64,000 nucleotides of DNA from the NCBI RefSeq assembly GCF_035083965.1, contig NC_089723.1:5169501-5233500 (forward strand). The letters are read 5' to 3'. Of the stretch, positions 24,901-32,584 are shown piece after piece. The stretch's first letter is position 1, and each line of letters starts with the position of its first letter. The stretch comes from Branchiostoma lanceolatum (lineage: Eukaryota; Chordata; Leptocardii; Amphioxiformes; Branchiostomatidae). Below the pieces are notes generated by a model, which was given only the letters and a program-made list of their open reading frames with translations, was not told the DNA's origin and searched no databases. Both the position numbers and the translations under genes were made by a program.

Positions 24901-27900
24901 TTACAGGACTCTCACCCTCAGGATACTCACAGACTACGTAAGTGTTCTTTACAGGACTCTCACCCTCAGGATCCTCACAGACTACGTAAGTGTTCTTTAC
25001 AGGACTCTGACCCTCAGGATCCTCACAGACTACGTAAGTGTTCTTTACAGGACTCTCACCCTCAGGATCCTCACAGACTACGTAAGTGTTGTTTACAGGA
25101 CTCTCACCCTCAGGATCCTCACAGACTACGTAAGTGTTCCTTACAGGACTCTCACCCTCAGGATCCTCACAGACTACGTAAGTGTTCCTTACAGGACTCT
25201 CACCCTCAGGATCCTCACAGACTACGTAAGTGTTATTTACAGGACTCTGACCCTCAGGATCCTCACAGACTAGAACACCAACACTTACGTAGACTACGTA
25301 AGTGTTGGTGTTCAGGACTCTCACCCTCAGGATCCTCACAGACTACGTAAGTTCCGAAAATAATTTCATCAGGTTGTTAGAACCAAATAGAACATAGGAT
25401 ATTGTCCGGGACATGGTGACAGACAGAGAGGATAACAGACGTACCCGGTGAATCAATGAGGCGGTCTGGATAAGAAAGTCAACACCAGTGATGAACTTTA
25501 CCTCGTCGACCACCTCCCAACCATAGATGACCTTGCTCACGACTAACAATGGACAGGACTACTACCGACCATGGACTACTATGTGTGACAGGGGATTAAG
25601 GCGCCTTCGGACTAATAGAATAGAATTGTGAATTTGTTCAGCTACAAAAACTGTGTCTAAAGAGACGTTTGTCTGACACACACAGGAGCAGAATCCAGAA
25701 AGCTTCCTCCGGGACGACCCAGACCAGGAGTCGGCTTGTGGCGGCGTTGCTGCCGAGGAGACTCCTGAGGACGCCCGGTGCTGCTCCTGGCCGCTTGCGT
25801 ACTCCCAGACCAGGCGAATGTGCGAGCTGCTGGATGTGGAGTGCATCTACGGGAACGACTGGAGGCTCTTTGCTGAAAAGATAGGACTGGACTGTCAGGT
25901 GAGATATCACAGGGTTTTGAAGCGAAATTGAACTAGTACTTCCTACACAAAAGTGGGACTTACTCAAATTTTCGTACTCTCCGAAGTTTTCGATTGGTTC
26001 TCACAGTCTTCCTCAGCTTTCTGACCCAATCGCTCTGGACACGTGACTTGATCCATGTGTGACGTCAGCAACGGTTGTTTGAAGTCGATATCGCCCCCCG
26101 TCCCTGTCCGGAGAAGACTGGTGCGCCCTGGTGTAGATTGTGTCATTTGCTCCTTTCACAATATGTTGGTTTGCAGCAGACTCTTCGGCCGATCAATTAC
26201 ATCCTGTGAGACGGGGGCATAATAGTTGTTGTTCAATAAAGTTTGACTTAAGCCCCCCCCCCCCTCTCACTGGACCCGCGGCACGCTGGTGGCGTCGCTG
26301 CGTCCTAAACTGTGTTACCCTTGACTTTATAATGGGAATATCATTCAAAACGTACAAGTATGACCAAAAAGACAATAAAACACACAAAGCTTATAAAGAT
26401 TGTTTTTTTTGTCAATTCGATCGGCCGCAGTGACGTTGCCAGCGTGCCGCGGGTCCAGTGAGAGAGGAGCTTTAGTCATTCTATGTTGGTTTGTCGCAGA
26501 CGCTCCCGGTGATCGCCTCCAGAAGAGTCGGGTCTCCGACCGAGCACGTGATGACGCTGTGGCGGCAGGGCCACACGGACAGACCGTACGACAAGCAGGC
26601 TCTGGTGGAGATCCTTCAGGAGATGGGCAGGCCTGACGTCATACAGGACTTACAGCTGATAGGTAAAGCCCCTGTCACACTTGTGCGTATAGCCGTTGCT
26701 TGTGAGTTGCGCATTGGCATTTTTCCATACGCCGCCGTGCGCACTATACGCGTCTCACATGCATCTCGATCGATTTGTGTAAGTTTTATGTTCGCCGGCA
26801 TACGCACAATATGGCCCAGTAGGCTTGATAGTTTTGGGTATGAACGAAATTACGCCTATGCGCAAGTTGTACGTTATAAATATTTTACAATTATTTTGAT
26901 GTATGTGTTAGGCACATCTAACATATGAATGATGAAATGTGAGTCACACATTCGTCAAAATAATCGAAAAATTCCACAACTGTTGTGCGTACAGCTGCGT
27001 ATTGAATTTTGTCCATAGGCAACTCACACGCAACGTGCACGTGTATACGCTCAAGTGTGACAGGGCCCTTAGGGCTCTTGCTTATTTAATGGAAAATTAC
27101 TCACTCTCTCCCATAGCTTAGTCGGCCGTAGGGACAGCATAGCATTCAGTAAAGGTTCTCCACTGCTAGCGATCTTCTGCCAGTATGGCCATCTGGTTGG
27201 CTGTATGACCGGTACACTCCTTCAAGTCCGTGATCCATGACCGACGGGGACGTCCCCGCGGACGTGCGCCTTTGCCCTGAAGAACTGTGTGTGAAAGTGT
27301 TCCTTTCGCCCTAGACACATGTCCTTAATTGCTTCTTAATTAGGGACAAGAAAATGTACATATCAAGTCGACTTGCACTGTGTTTGGAAAATACTCACCT
27401 GAAAACCTGAATGGCAAGGTTGAAAAAACAACGGCACATTGCCAGTTGGCAGCATTTAGCCTGGATCCAGTCGTTTTAGCTTTAAGTTTCGTACGCGCTC
27501 TCCGTCGCTTCCCGGCCTACTTGACGTAATAAAGGTACATATAAAACGGCTGGCACCCAGGCTAAAGCAGCATTCTCTTGTTTCCTAATTCGTGACCGTA
27601 CGCGTAGTGTACTTCTTACACTCTTGTGCCGTTCTATAGCCCCATTCCTGAAGAGTTTCATCGTGATGACAGTCACCGACCACTCCATCCAGGTGGGCTG
27701 GGAGCCAGGCAGCCCTGACCTCACGCACTGTAACCTATACATCAACCGCACCGCAAGGATGGACGTCCTGCTACGCCAGAAATACACCGTGAAAATCGAG
27801 GAGAAATTCTTTACGTTCAGAGATCTGCAGCCTGGAACGCAGTACACAATCTGTGTTGAACCGTTGGTCCAGTTAGTGCGTGGGAAACAAAGTTCGATCG

Positions 27901-27950
27901 GACAGAGGACTCGACCAAAAGACCATGTGTCCATACCCACTGAGAATTAA
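15801..27950 (+). CDS. ZU5?-UPA-death domain-FN3 protein (12 exons, 744 aa)
   Basis: Twelve exons join with consistent phases into a 744-residue protein (2235 nt with stop). Residues 1-58 are acidic and Pro/Asp-rich. Residues about 120-260 may be a degenerate ZU5 region (weak). Residues about 395-516 resemble the UPA domain of UNC5 netrin receptors. Residues about 555-641 are an UNC5-type death domain with a GNDWRLFAEKIGLD core. Residues about 648-735 read as fibronectin type III (IQVGWEP, then LQPGTQYTICV). No signal peptide or membrane helix is visible, so a cytoplasmic adaptor is inferred; ZU5-UPA-death modules in UNC5, PIDD and ankyrin mediate autoinhibition and death-domain assembly. FN3 after a death domain is unusual. 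The exon 6 donor was chosen to fit exon 7 and is the weakest junction. It is tail-to-tail with Asxl. Confidence 0.75.
16168..16275 (+). mobile_element. retroelement 3' tail
   Basis: Shares CTTGTAGTWACTTGACAATG, TGTACTTAACCCARTGRGTA and AATAAWGGTCTTCATT-like stretches with 29547-29660, consistent with the truncated 3' end of one retroelement family. Confidence 0.6.
16781..17038. mobile_element. MITE, TAGCCTGG family
   Basis: Bounded by TAGCCTGGAAACCA and the inverted TGGTGACCAGGCTA. Other members with the same ends are at 24375-24482 and 27457-27564, all in introns of the same gene. Confidence 0.7.
17494..17551 (+). CDS. exon 2 of UPA-death-FN3 gene
   Basis: A 58-nt exon after a TTCCCTCCAG acceptor, encoding KTVFVVMDRDLTENDETGQ; donor CAAG then GTGAGC. 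It ends in phase 1, matching exon 3. Lies directly before a MITE-like repeat at 17575. Confidence 0.65.
17575..17755. mobile_element. MITE, AACACACAAA family (diverged)
   Basis: Begins GAGCGACCGTACAGCGACCA and ends with GTCGCTCAATGGTCACAG; the central GGCAACAAAATACACAGAA block matches related elements at 42310-42500, 38333-38550, 31810-32030 and 20360-20580. Confidence 0.55.
18081..18258 (+). CDS. exon 3 of UPA-death-FN3 gene
   Basis: Acceptor CATTCTTTTAG, then a frame reading VIIGEDCSVRVYEYPKSSSA and ending LGLESYTSKN; donor AATAA then GTAAGTG. Phases 1 in and 2 out fit exons 2 and 4. The last 68 nt plus the donor are duplicated 160 bp downstream. Confidence 0.75.
18351..18662 (+). pseudogene. 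duplicated 3' half of exon 3 plus donor
   Basis: Positions 18351-18418 repeat 18191-18258 with one difference (TCT to TCC, synonymous in the exon 3 frame), including the GTAAGTGCG donor and the following intron. A third, older copy at 18559-18662 retains only the intron part. No acceptor precedes the second copy, so it is not a free-standing exon. Confidence 0.9.
18985..19112 (+). CDS. exon 4 of UPA-death-FN3 gene
   Basis: Acceptor AAATTATTCTAG; encodes TPKLALALPSDENVVRQEDY through MEKVLRE; donor GAGG then GTATGT. Weakly like the later strands of a ZU5 domain. A MITE starts 10 bp after the donor. Confidence 0.75.
19123..19451. mobile_element. MITE with long inverted ends beside exon 4 donor
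   Basis: The left arm CTATGGTCAAATTTACAAAC with CCGGCCGGGTAGTTTGCGGG pairs with the right arm CCCGCAAACAGCCCGGTCGG and GGAAATGTGACCCTAG. The arms run roughly 48 bp each. Confidence 0.75.
19676..19870. repeat. 96-bp direct duplication
   Basis: CTGCAGGGGACACTTTTGTT followed by TCAGACTTTGAAGGAGCATA appears twice in succession; the same dispersed family (GGAGCATAACTC motif) occurs at 46859-47950. Confidence 0.7.
20170..20308 (+). CDS. exon 5 of UPA-death-FN3 gene
   Basis: Acceptor TTTTCCTCAG; encodes PFRDMKQVDVFISPDQEIPS and ALINVFSSHVCLVNRHSRRK; donor CCAG then GTTTGT. The ALINVFSSHVCLV strand resembles the end of a ZU5 domain, but where autoproteolytic ZU5s have His-Phe-Ser this has Val-Phe-Ser. 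Phases 1 in, 2 out. Confidence 0.75.
20360..20580. mobile_element. MITE, AACACACAAA family
   Basis: Near-inverted ends rich in GCGAGCGCGCTGCGAC and GTCGCAGAGAGAGCGCAGCG; the central CTTTGTGTGTTTTGTTGCC block matches other members such as 26248-26474 and 58473-58714. Confidence 0.6.
20610..21330. repeat. SINE-derived satellite, about 40-bp monomer
   Basis: From about 20735 a 40-bp monomer, AGAGGACGTCCCTAACCGAA followed by GCTAGGTTCCCATTTTTATG, is repeated about 14 times. Some copies carry an extra CACGTTTACGTCCTATCCG spacer, giving a higher-order pattern. The upstream flank (AAGTGTGGTGGGTTCTTTAA) and the inverted single copy at 24000-24070 show that the monomer is part of a SINE body. Confidence 0.9.
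21330..21465 (-). mobile_element. tRNA-like SINE abutting exon 6
   Basis: On the minus strand, GGTGGCAAGGTTAGGG (A-box-like) and GGTTTTGGGTTTGAATACC (B-box-like) form a tRNA-like head as at 11870-11998. Its head end touches the exon 6 acceptor. Confidence 0.55.
21471..21916 (+). CDS. exon 6 of UPA-death-FN3 gene
   Basis: Acceptor GGTACCCCAG; the longest internal exon, encoding FYKSKKRRSTIPCAYIATRP through EFITRRCEEDPKEV. The donor is uncertain: GAG then GTTGGT (after 21912) is the obvious site but leaves phase 0, whereas TTG then GTGTAT (after 21916) leaves phase 1, as exon 7 requires. The latter is used here. Domain unassigned; it lies between the ZU5-like and UPA-like regions. Confidence 0.6.
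22402..22535 (+). CDS. exon 7 of UPA-death-FN3 gene
   Basis: Acceptor GTGCTTTCCCAG; encodes FHRTFSVKQGFMANIGVFGG and GGDWLLQVFICPLRKSQEEI, the start of the UPA-like region; donor ATC then GTAAGT, phase 0. An upstream acceptor (TTTTTCTTAG at 22378) would add eight residues in the same frame. Confidence 0.7.
22527..22715 (+). repeat. 94-bp duplication of exon 7 end and donor
   Basis: GAAGAAATCGTAAGTCTAAC at 22527 recurs as GAAGAAATCGTAAGTTTAAC at 22621, with the following intron (ACTTAAAGGT, then GATTAGGA/AATCAGGA) also repeated. Confidence 0.9.
23051..23275. mobile_element. MITE, TAGCCTC family
   Basis: Bounded by TAGCCTC and GAGACTA, with inner inverted GGTTCTTTTACTGGA / TCCAGCAAAAGAACC and GCGTTTATT / AATAAACGC, as in 13196-13445. 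Confidence 0.7.
23505..23625 (+). mobile_element. retroelement 3' tail abutting exon 8
   Basis: Resembles other tails in the window (TATTCTTGTAGT at the start, CAATAAAGTTCATTCATTGA at the end). It finishes about seven bases before the exon 8 acceptor. Confidence 0.5.
23633..23758 (+). CDS. exon 8 of UPA-death-FN3 gene
   Basis: Acceptor TTGAACCTTCAG; 42 codons starting MKDFAKQQREVVCTLRAFQV and continuing RDLSVSVDLREGWNHDGDKM; donor ATG then GTAAAT. Middle of the UPA-like region. The first in-frame Met is internal, not a start. Confidence 0.72.
23910..24130 (+). mobile_element. tRNA-like SINE
   Basis: GGTGGTCGTGTGGTTAGGGT is an A-box-like tRNA head, and the body carries TAGCTTTGGTTAAGGACGTC, the inverse of the satellite monomer at 20735-21330. 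Confidence 0.6.
24375..24482. mobile_element. MITE, TAGCCTGG family, foldback
   Basis: TAGCCTGGA and TCCAGG-CTA ends with an inner inverted pair AGCCTTGTTAGCTTTGGTCC / GGGCCAAAGCCAACAAGGCT. It ends 26 bp before exon 9. Confidence 0.75.
24509..24673 (+). CDS. exon 9 of UPA-death-FN3 gene
   Basis: Acceptor GATGCTCCCAG; 55 codons starting EVSKEELHGALKGSSQFLHD, then HEDTSQTRFRGSIVIRQGME and LTLRILTDY; donor TAC then GTAAGT. The pattern of a strand-rich segment ending in IVIRQGMEK matches the end of the UNC5 UPA domain. The exon end and donor seed the 48-bp array that follows. Confidence 0.75.
24640..25350 (+). repeat. 48-bp array carrying ~14 copies of a 5' splice site
   Basis: The unit is CTCACCCTCAGGATCCTCAC, AGACTACGTAAGTGTTCCTT, ACAGGACT. 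The first copy is the real end of exon 9 and its donor. I count 14 occurrences of CTACGTAAGT. Each unit also has TTTACAG or similar just before GACTCT, resembling an acceptor. Because 48 is divisible by three, long frames stay open on both strands; these are not genes. Confidence 0.95.
25686..25898 (+). CDS. exon 10 of UPA-death-FN3 gene (death domain, first half)
   Basis: Acceptor TCTGACACACACAG; 71 codons beginning EQNPESFLRDDPDQESACGG, an acidic linker, then the first helices of the death domain, PLAYSQTRRMCELLDVECIY and GNDWRLFAEKIGLD. UNC5 proteins have a closely similar GNDWR-x-LAQKL segment. Donor CAG then GTGAGA, phase 0. Confidence 0.82.
26248..26474. mobile_element. MITE, TTAAGCCCC family
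   Basis: TTAAGCCCC and CTCTCACTGGACCCGCGGCA with CGCTGG pair with CCAGCGTGCCGCGGGTCCAG, TGAGAG and GAGCTTTA. The central AACACACAAAGCTTATAAAG block is conserved at 28322-28533 and 58473-58714. It ends 25 bp upstream of exon 11. Confidence 0.85.
26500..26662 (+). CDS. exon 11 of UPA-death-FN3 gene (death domain, second half)
   Basis: Acceptor GTTTGTCGCAG; encodes TLPVIASRRVGSPTEHVMTL, then WRQGHTDRPYDKQALVEILQ and EMGRPDVIQDLQLIG, the later helices of an UNC5-type death domain. Donor ATAG then GTAAAG lies directly against a MITE end. Phase 0 in, 1 out. Confidence 0.82.
26664..27071. mobile_element. 408-bp MITE starting at the exon 11 donor
   Basis: Left end TAAAGCCCCTGTCACACTTG and right end CAAGTGTGACAGGGCCCTTA are inverted. 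Inner arms also match: TTGCTTGTGAGTTGCGCATT versus CAACTCACACGCAACG. The left end begins at the T of the donor GT. Confidence 0.85.
27457..27564. mobile_element. MITE, TAGCCTGG family
   Basis: Bounded by TAGCCTGGATCCAG and CTGGCACCCAGGCTA, with an inner inverted CGTTTTAGCTTT / ATAAAACG pair. Lies 75 bp upstream of exon 12. Confidence 0.65.
27640..27950 (+). CDS. exon 12 of UPA-death-FN3 gene (FN3 domain and stop)
   Basis: Acceptor GCCGTTCTATAG; encodes PFLKSFIVMTVTDHSIQVGW through LQPGTQYTICVEPLV and ends RPKDHVSIPTEN with a TAA stop at 27948-27950. The Trp in strand B, the Tyr-x-Cys-x-Val of strand F and LQPGTQY are hallmarks of fibronectin type III. Confidence 0.8.
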
Positions 27951-28061
27951 GCATTCCGTGCTGTATAATTCTTAGGGAAAAATCGAACGCTTTACAACAC
28001 GTAGTAGCACATATTGGTTTCATTAAGAAGTTGTATGTAACGTTAGAGAACAAAGATGCAA

Positions 28062-28190
28062 ACAGTCAAACTTGTACAAGTGACCACATCTATATATTAA
28101 GGACGCCCTGGCCAATGTGACCTCTTTGGTGGTCCATCAGATAATTTTCCCATTGACACAAGCATTAATATTAAGACAGCTGTCCACATA
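28062..28190. mobile_element. truncated MITE, CAGTCAAACCTG family
   Basis: Starts ACAGTCAAACTTGTACAAGT and retains TTTTCCCATTGACACAAGCA, matching 46528-46698; the right terminal repeat is missing. Confidence 0.65.
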
Positions 28191-28321
28191 TACCATGTTT
28201 TCTTGTTCCACTGAGTTGTTTTGACTTCATGTAGCACAGAATATGGTTTTGACGAGTAGCTGTATGTATATATAATATATCCCTAATTCTTGGGTCACAT
28301 ATGCACTGTTAATTTAAGTGC

Positions 28322-28533
28322 TAAAGCCCCCCTCTCACTGGACCCGCTGCACGCTGGCGGCGTCGCTGCGTCCTAAACTGGATTTGTACAAGTATGATCA
28401 AAAAGACAACAAAACACACAAAGCTTAAAAATATTCATTTTTTTGTCGATGAAATTCGTTGAGTGCTTCTTCAATTCGATCAGCCACAGCGACGCCGCCA
28501 GCGTGCCGCAGGTCCAGTAAGAGGGGGGCTCAA
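28322..28533. mobile_element. MITE, TTAAGCCCC family
   Basis: TAAAGCCCCCCTCTCACTGG at the left and CCAGTAAGAGGGGGGCT at the right are inverted; same family as 26248-26474. Confidence 0.85.
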
Positions 28534-29223
28534 GGCATAGTCTTTGTATGGCTTATACATGTTAGCCACCATGTAAATAGACAGGCGAAGACAATAAAAC
28601 AGGTAAAGTTGTACATTGCATAATCATAGTTGTCTTAAGTTAGATTGTTCTGTTTGTTAAATCGAGTGTCTTGTCAAGATCGTCATTGTCTTCTTGTCAC
28701 GTTCCTGAAGGAATTTGCAGAAACTATGTAACAAAATGTGCTGCACAGATATCAGTACATTCTAGGAGATATCCCTTACTGTGCACAAATAGATAAATAC
28801 GATAAAGACTGTTTTGAACCTGTAAACAATATGTTAAACATGTTGAGAAATTCGTATACATATACTTGTACGTAGATTAATTCAGTTGTATCCACTTGTT
28901 TGTTGATATGTATAGTTGTAGTAGACCTTACGAAAGTCGTTGTACTTTTGTGTGAATACATTTTGTAAATATTTCTAGTTATATTATCCAGTTTACATTA
29001 TCATACAGCCACTTTCTGGTAATGTGCAGATCAGCAGTAATTTTGTCTTCCACTTTCACAAAGTAAACCAGCTTTATATACATTTTTACAAAATGCAACA
29101 TTGTCAGCCACTGACTGTTAACTTTACTGAAAGTGTGAACAGTGCCTTACCAATGACCCTAAAATACTAGTAAAGATATGTAAACATATAGACTGTTGTT
29201 GGAACTGTATATACTGTTTGTCA

Positions 29224-29229
29224 AATAAA
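29224..29229 (+). terminator. poly(A) signal
   Basis: AATAAA followed by GTGTGAC and a GT/T-rich stretch (AAGTGTCTGTCTT). It is the first good signal in non-repeat sequence after the stop codon at 27950. Confidence 0.6.
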
Positions 29230-29546
29230 AGTGTGACTTAAACAAGTGTCTGTCTTAAAAAACATCTTCTTTTGTCATCCTGAAGTGAAGCAAGATGCTT
29301 TCTTAGAAGCTAGTTGTGCAATCCGAAATGCATCCCTTAAGCATCAATCATGCTATATAGTCTACTGGGAAAAGAAAACTGTTTCCCGAGATGTTGATAT
29401 AGGTTCATCTGAAGACCACACCATGCTTACATTTTGTTGAAAAGCATGCATGTTGTTTTAAGTGTTTGATGCACAACCACCCCCTCCCCCCTCAAGCATC
29501 ACATTGCCATGCATGCCAAACATTATTTTCAACCCATGTAGTTTAT

Positions 29547-29660
29547 AATTCTTGTAGTTACTTGACAATGTATAAATGTATCTGTATACTATTCTTTTGT
29601 TGTGACCTGTACTTAACCCAGTGGGTATATGTGTACAATAAAGGTCTTCATTCATTATTT
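29547..29660 (+). mobile_element. retroelement 3' tail
   Basis: Same family as 16168-16275: TTCTTGTAGTTACTTGACAA, CTGTACTTAACCCAGTGGGT and ACAATAAAGGTCTTCATTCA. Confidence 0.65.
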
Positions 29661-30553
29661 CTAACACACATAGCAGTAATCACAACAAGCCAAGTCCTTG
29701 CATCAGCAAGTTTATGTACAAGAATATCTCATATTTTACAGCAGACTTGACCAAGAGGTCAACCAGATACATGTACATGACCCTTCACCTCTTGACCTTA
29801 CACAGCAAGGGGTATTTGCTTACACAAATAATAACACTGCATCTCAGATGGCACAATGCCAGATAGCCGCATGTTTACATAGGCACAACTTTAGAACTCC
29901 GCTTACTCACTTCACTACACTTGAAACATTTAAGTTTTATAAATCAATACCAAAAAGCTCTGATCGAAAGAGGCTATAATATATTATTATGCACAATGGG
30001 CAAAAATTCCTGTTCATAACAAATTGGACGCAAAAATCATGCTTCTCCATGGAGTCTGTACAGAACTTTGGATCATAATTATACAAATTCATAACAGTAC
30101 TACTATCATAATTGTAATATTTCCCCCTTTCCTCCCCATGAACAAATTGAAACTTTCCATCTATCTTTTAAATGACATTTCCCACCAAAGGGAACATCAA
30201 ATTGTGTTCTGATGGCAAAAAATGACTTTAAGATATTCTCATAGTTTTTGACAGCACACAATTTGCTTGCACAAGTAATAGGTCTACATGTACAATACAT
30301 TGATGGTAGTAAAAACTCCACAGACAAGTACACACCCCATACCAGTGTCTAGTGTAACACTCATTACAATAGAAAGAAGTTAACCATATGGGTGGTCAAT
30401 CTACAAAATGTACCTATTATTATATAGTTCCAACCTATGATAAAACAGATGTTCCAGAAATATCCGTCTGGAAGGGGCAAGACACATTTCTATCAATACT
30501 GATGCGTAGATGTTAACAATAACAAAAGACACATTTACCACTGGATCCCAAAG
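29661..30553. other. intergenic between convergent genes, nothing recognised
   Basis: No exon, RNA or further repeat was supported between the two 3' ends. Confidence 0.45.
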
Positions 30554-30761
30554 TACTGTAAATGCAGAAATGTTCGCAGGGATTTAATTTCATGGTAGGG
30601 AGAAAATGGAGTGTTCGTTGTGGTTTTGAGTTCTGGTTTGAAACAATTGTGGCACTACAGTCACACAATGGCTTTTCGCGGTGGTTTTAAGTTCGCGGTA
30701 AAGAGTTCACTGCAAAAACCGCGAACATAAAACCACCGCGAACATTTCAGCATTTACAGTA
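30554..30761. mobile_element. MITE, TACTGTAAATGC family
   Basis: TACTGTAAATGCAGAAATGT plus TCGC at the left pairs with GCGAACATTTCAGCATTTAC plus AGTA at the right. A sister copy is at 63771-63967. Confidence 0.85.
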
Positions 30762-30799
30762 TCACATAACACACTGCAGTTTCAGTGAGACCAAATTGC

Positions 30800-30805
30800 T
30801 TTATT
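30800..30805 (-). terminator. candidate Asxl poly(A) signal
   Basis: TTTATT on the plus strand reads AATAAA on the minus strand and is followed downstream by a GT-rich tract (CAGTGTGTTATGTGATACTG). It would give Asxl a 3' UTR of about 1.8 kb. Other signals cannot be excluded. Confidence 0.35.
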
Positions 30806-32584
30806 TCCATTTTTACCACACACTCAAGGTTCCAAAGAGAGACCCAAAATCTTCCACATTCCATTTTAAAGTCTTTGGTATTTGTACATGCACATCATCA
30901 TGTGACAGAAAGCACATTTCATTTTTTTTCACTTCAACAATTGATGTCAAGCCATGTGTAATTCATTTCAAGGATTAGAAAGTTGAATGTAAATGTGTGT
31001 TTGGGAAGACTTCTAAGCTAATATTTCCTATTGACTTAGACTTTTACTGATAGTAATTTGGAGGGTGAACTATCTCGGAATATGTCCACAGGGAGAAAAT
31101 TATGGTTTAGTTCATTGGTCAATCCTAGTAAGAACAGGAAAAAGGGGTTTTGGAGGTAACGTTACAAGATCAACCATCTCAATTTATAAGACAGCACTGG
31201 ACAGTAAAGTATCTGTACACCTTATGGCAGTGTTCCGAGCACCAAATATATTTTTTTCAATACAGACCAAACTTTGGGAAGAAAACGGACAAATTTTTGA
31301 GGACAAAAGTACGAATTCTTCCCCATCAAGTTGATAACATCCAGTTTCAGTAACATTTCCCAGGCAGTTCATTTTAGGTAAGATAAAACAAAATCGAAGA
31401 AAACACCACAACATTCAGAAAATACTGCAAGAAACCCTCAGAAATAAATTACTATATACAATAACAGTATGGAGCATTACAAGCAATGTACTTCCACTGG
31501 ACCAAACTTTAAGAGATGACAGGTTTTATACGTATCATCCAGGGCCGTAACATCCCTACCATAATACCTCAGAAACTCTGTCAAAATATACAGAGCTGGA
31601 TCCTTTTAAACATCCCTTTTTGGCAACAATAGTCAACATTCATAAGGGAATAAGTATCAACTTGACAACAGGCTCGGGCCAACTGAATTTTCATTTCATC
31701 ATATCATCATCATTATATATATAGAAGAATGTGCTTGACTCTCATGAAAGTTCATTGATATAAGAAAAATGTACCAAACAAAATCAAGCTGTTTACTACA
31801 TGTATCTGTTACCCCCTTTCCACTAAAGGCTGCAACTGCAGAGCGACCAAATATTTGACAGATCGATTTACAAATTTCATACAGACAAAAGGATTTTCTA
31901 ACATTTCATGTATTTTGTTGTCTTTTAAATATGCACCATACATCATATTCCAATTATGAAATCAGGGGTCACATAAATCCAATTTTGGTTCCTCGACAGT
32001 TACAAAGTGACCATATAGTGGAAAGGGGTATGCAATACATCCTTTGAAAAGTCCATTTTTGAAGGATACACACAGAATGCTACGTAATTGCTTCATTGTT
32101 TTCCTTTCACCATTTTGCTCTCTTACTAAATCTTTAGCTTTTAGAAGTCGTAGAAACCTGCGAAAGAAGTAGTGCAACCTTTGTACACCCTCCTACAACC
32201 AGGTCCAATATGCAACATTTTCATTCCAATGACTTATGTGGATCACTGTGTAAAATGTATTGTAGGTATATTTCTCTAGAAAATCTGTAGACATGTAAAA
32301 TAACACTTGCAGTTTGCCAAATCAAGCGCTAAACATTTACAGTTTCGTATTCTTTTAGTTAATTCATTACTGCCTCTACACATCCTATTTTCCATCCATA
32401 CATCTTTTAACAAGCTTTAGTTCTAACATACATGTAGATGCAATGAAAATACCATCACTTTTTTTTTACCTCTAGCCTCCCCTATAACAGAATGGTATAT
32501 ACAGGCTTGACTACAGTCTACAAGTAGTCCATATTTGCCATGACAGGGGGGTAACAATACTTATCTGAGCAGCACAAGTTGAGG
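30806..32584 (-). other. Asxl: probable Asxl 3' UTR
   Basis: AT-rich sequence between the Asxl stop and the candidate poly(A) signal, with a MITE at 31810-32030. No coding exon recognised. Confidence 0.4.
31810..32030. mobile_element. MITE, TACCCCCTTTCCACTA family
   Basis: TACCCCCTTTCCACTA and its inverse TAGTGGAAAGGGGTA bound it. The interior (TGTATTTTGTTGTCTTTTAA, AATTATGAAATCAGGGGTCA) matches the AACACACAAA element group. Confidence 0.8.

Larger units (their letters stand above)
27951..29250 (+). other. 3' UTR of UPA-death-FN3 gene
   Basis: A long UTR is inferred up to the poly(A) signal at 29224. It contains two MITE copies, at 28062-28190 and 28322-28533. No other exon was recognised. 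Confidence 0.55.

Noticed and set aside
24494..25350. Two open frames of about 280 codons, one per strand, made of 16-residue repeats
   Set aside because: They arise because the 48-bp unit of the splice-site array is a multiple of three; frames are open on both strands and only the first 165 nt are a real exon.
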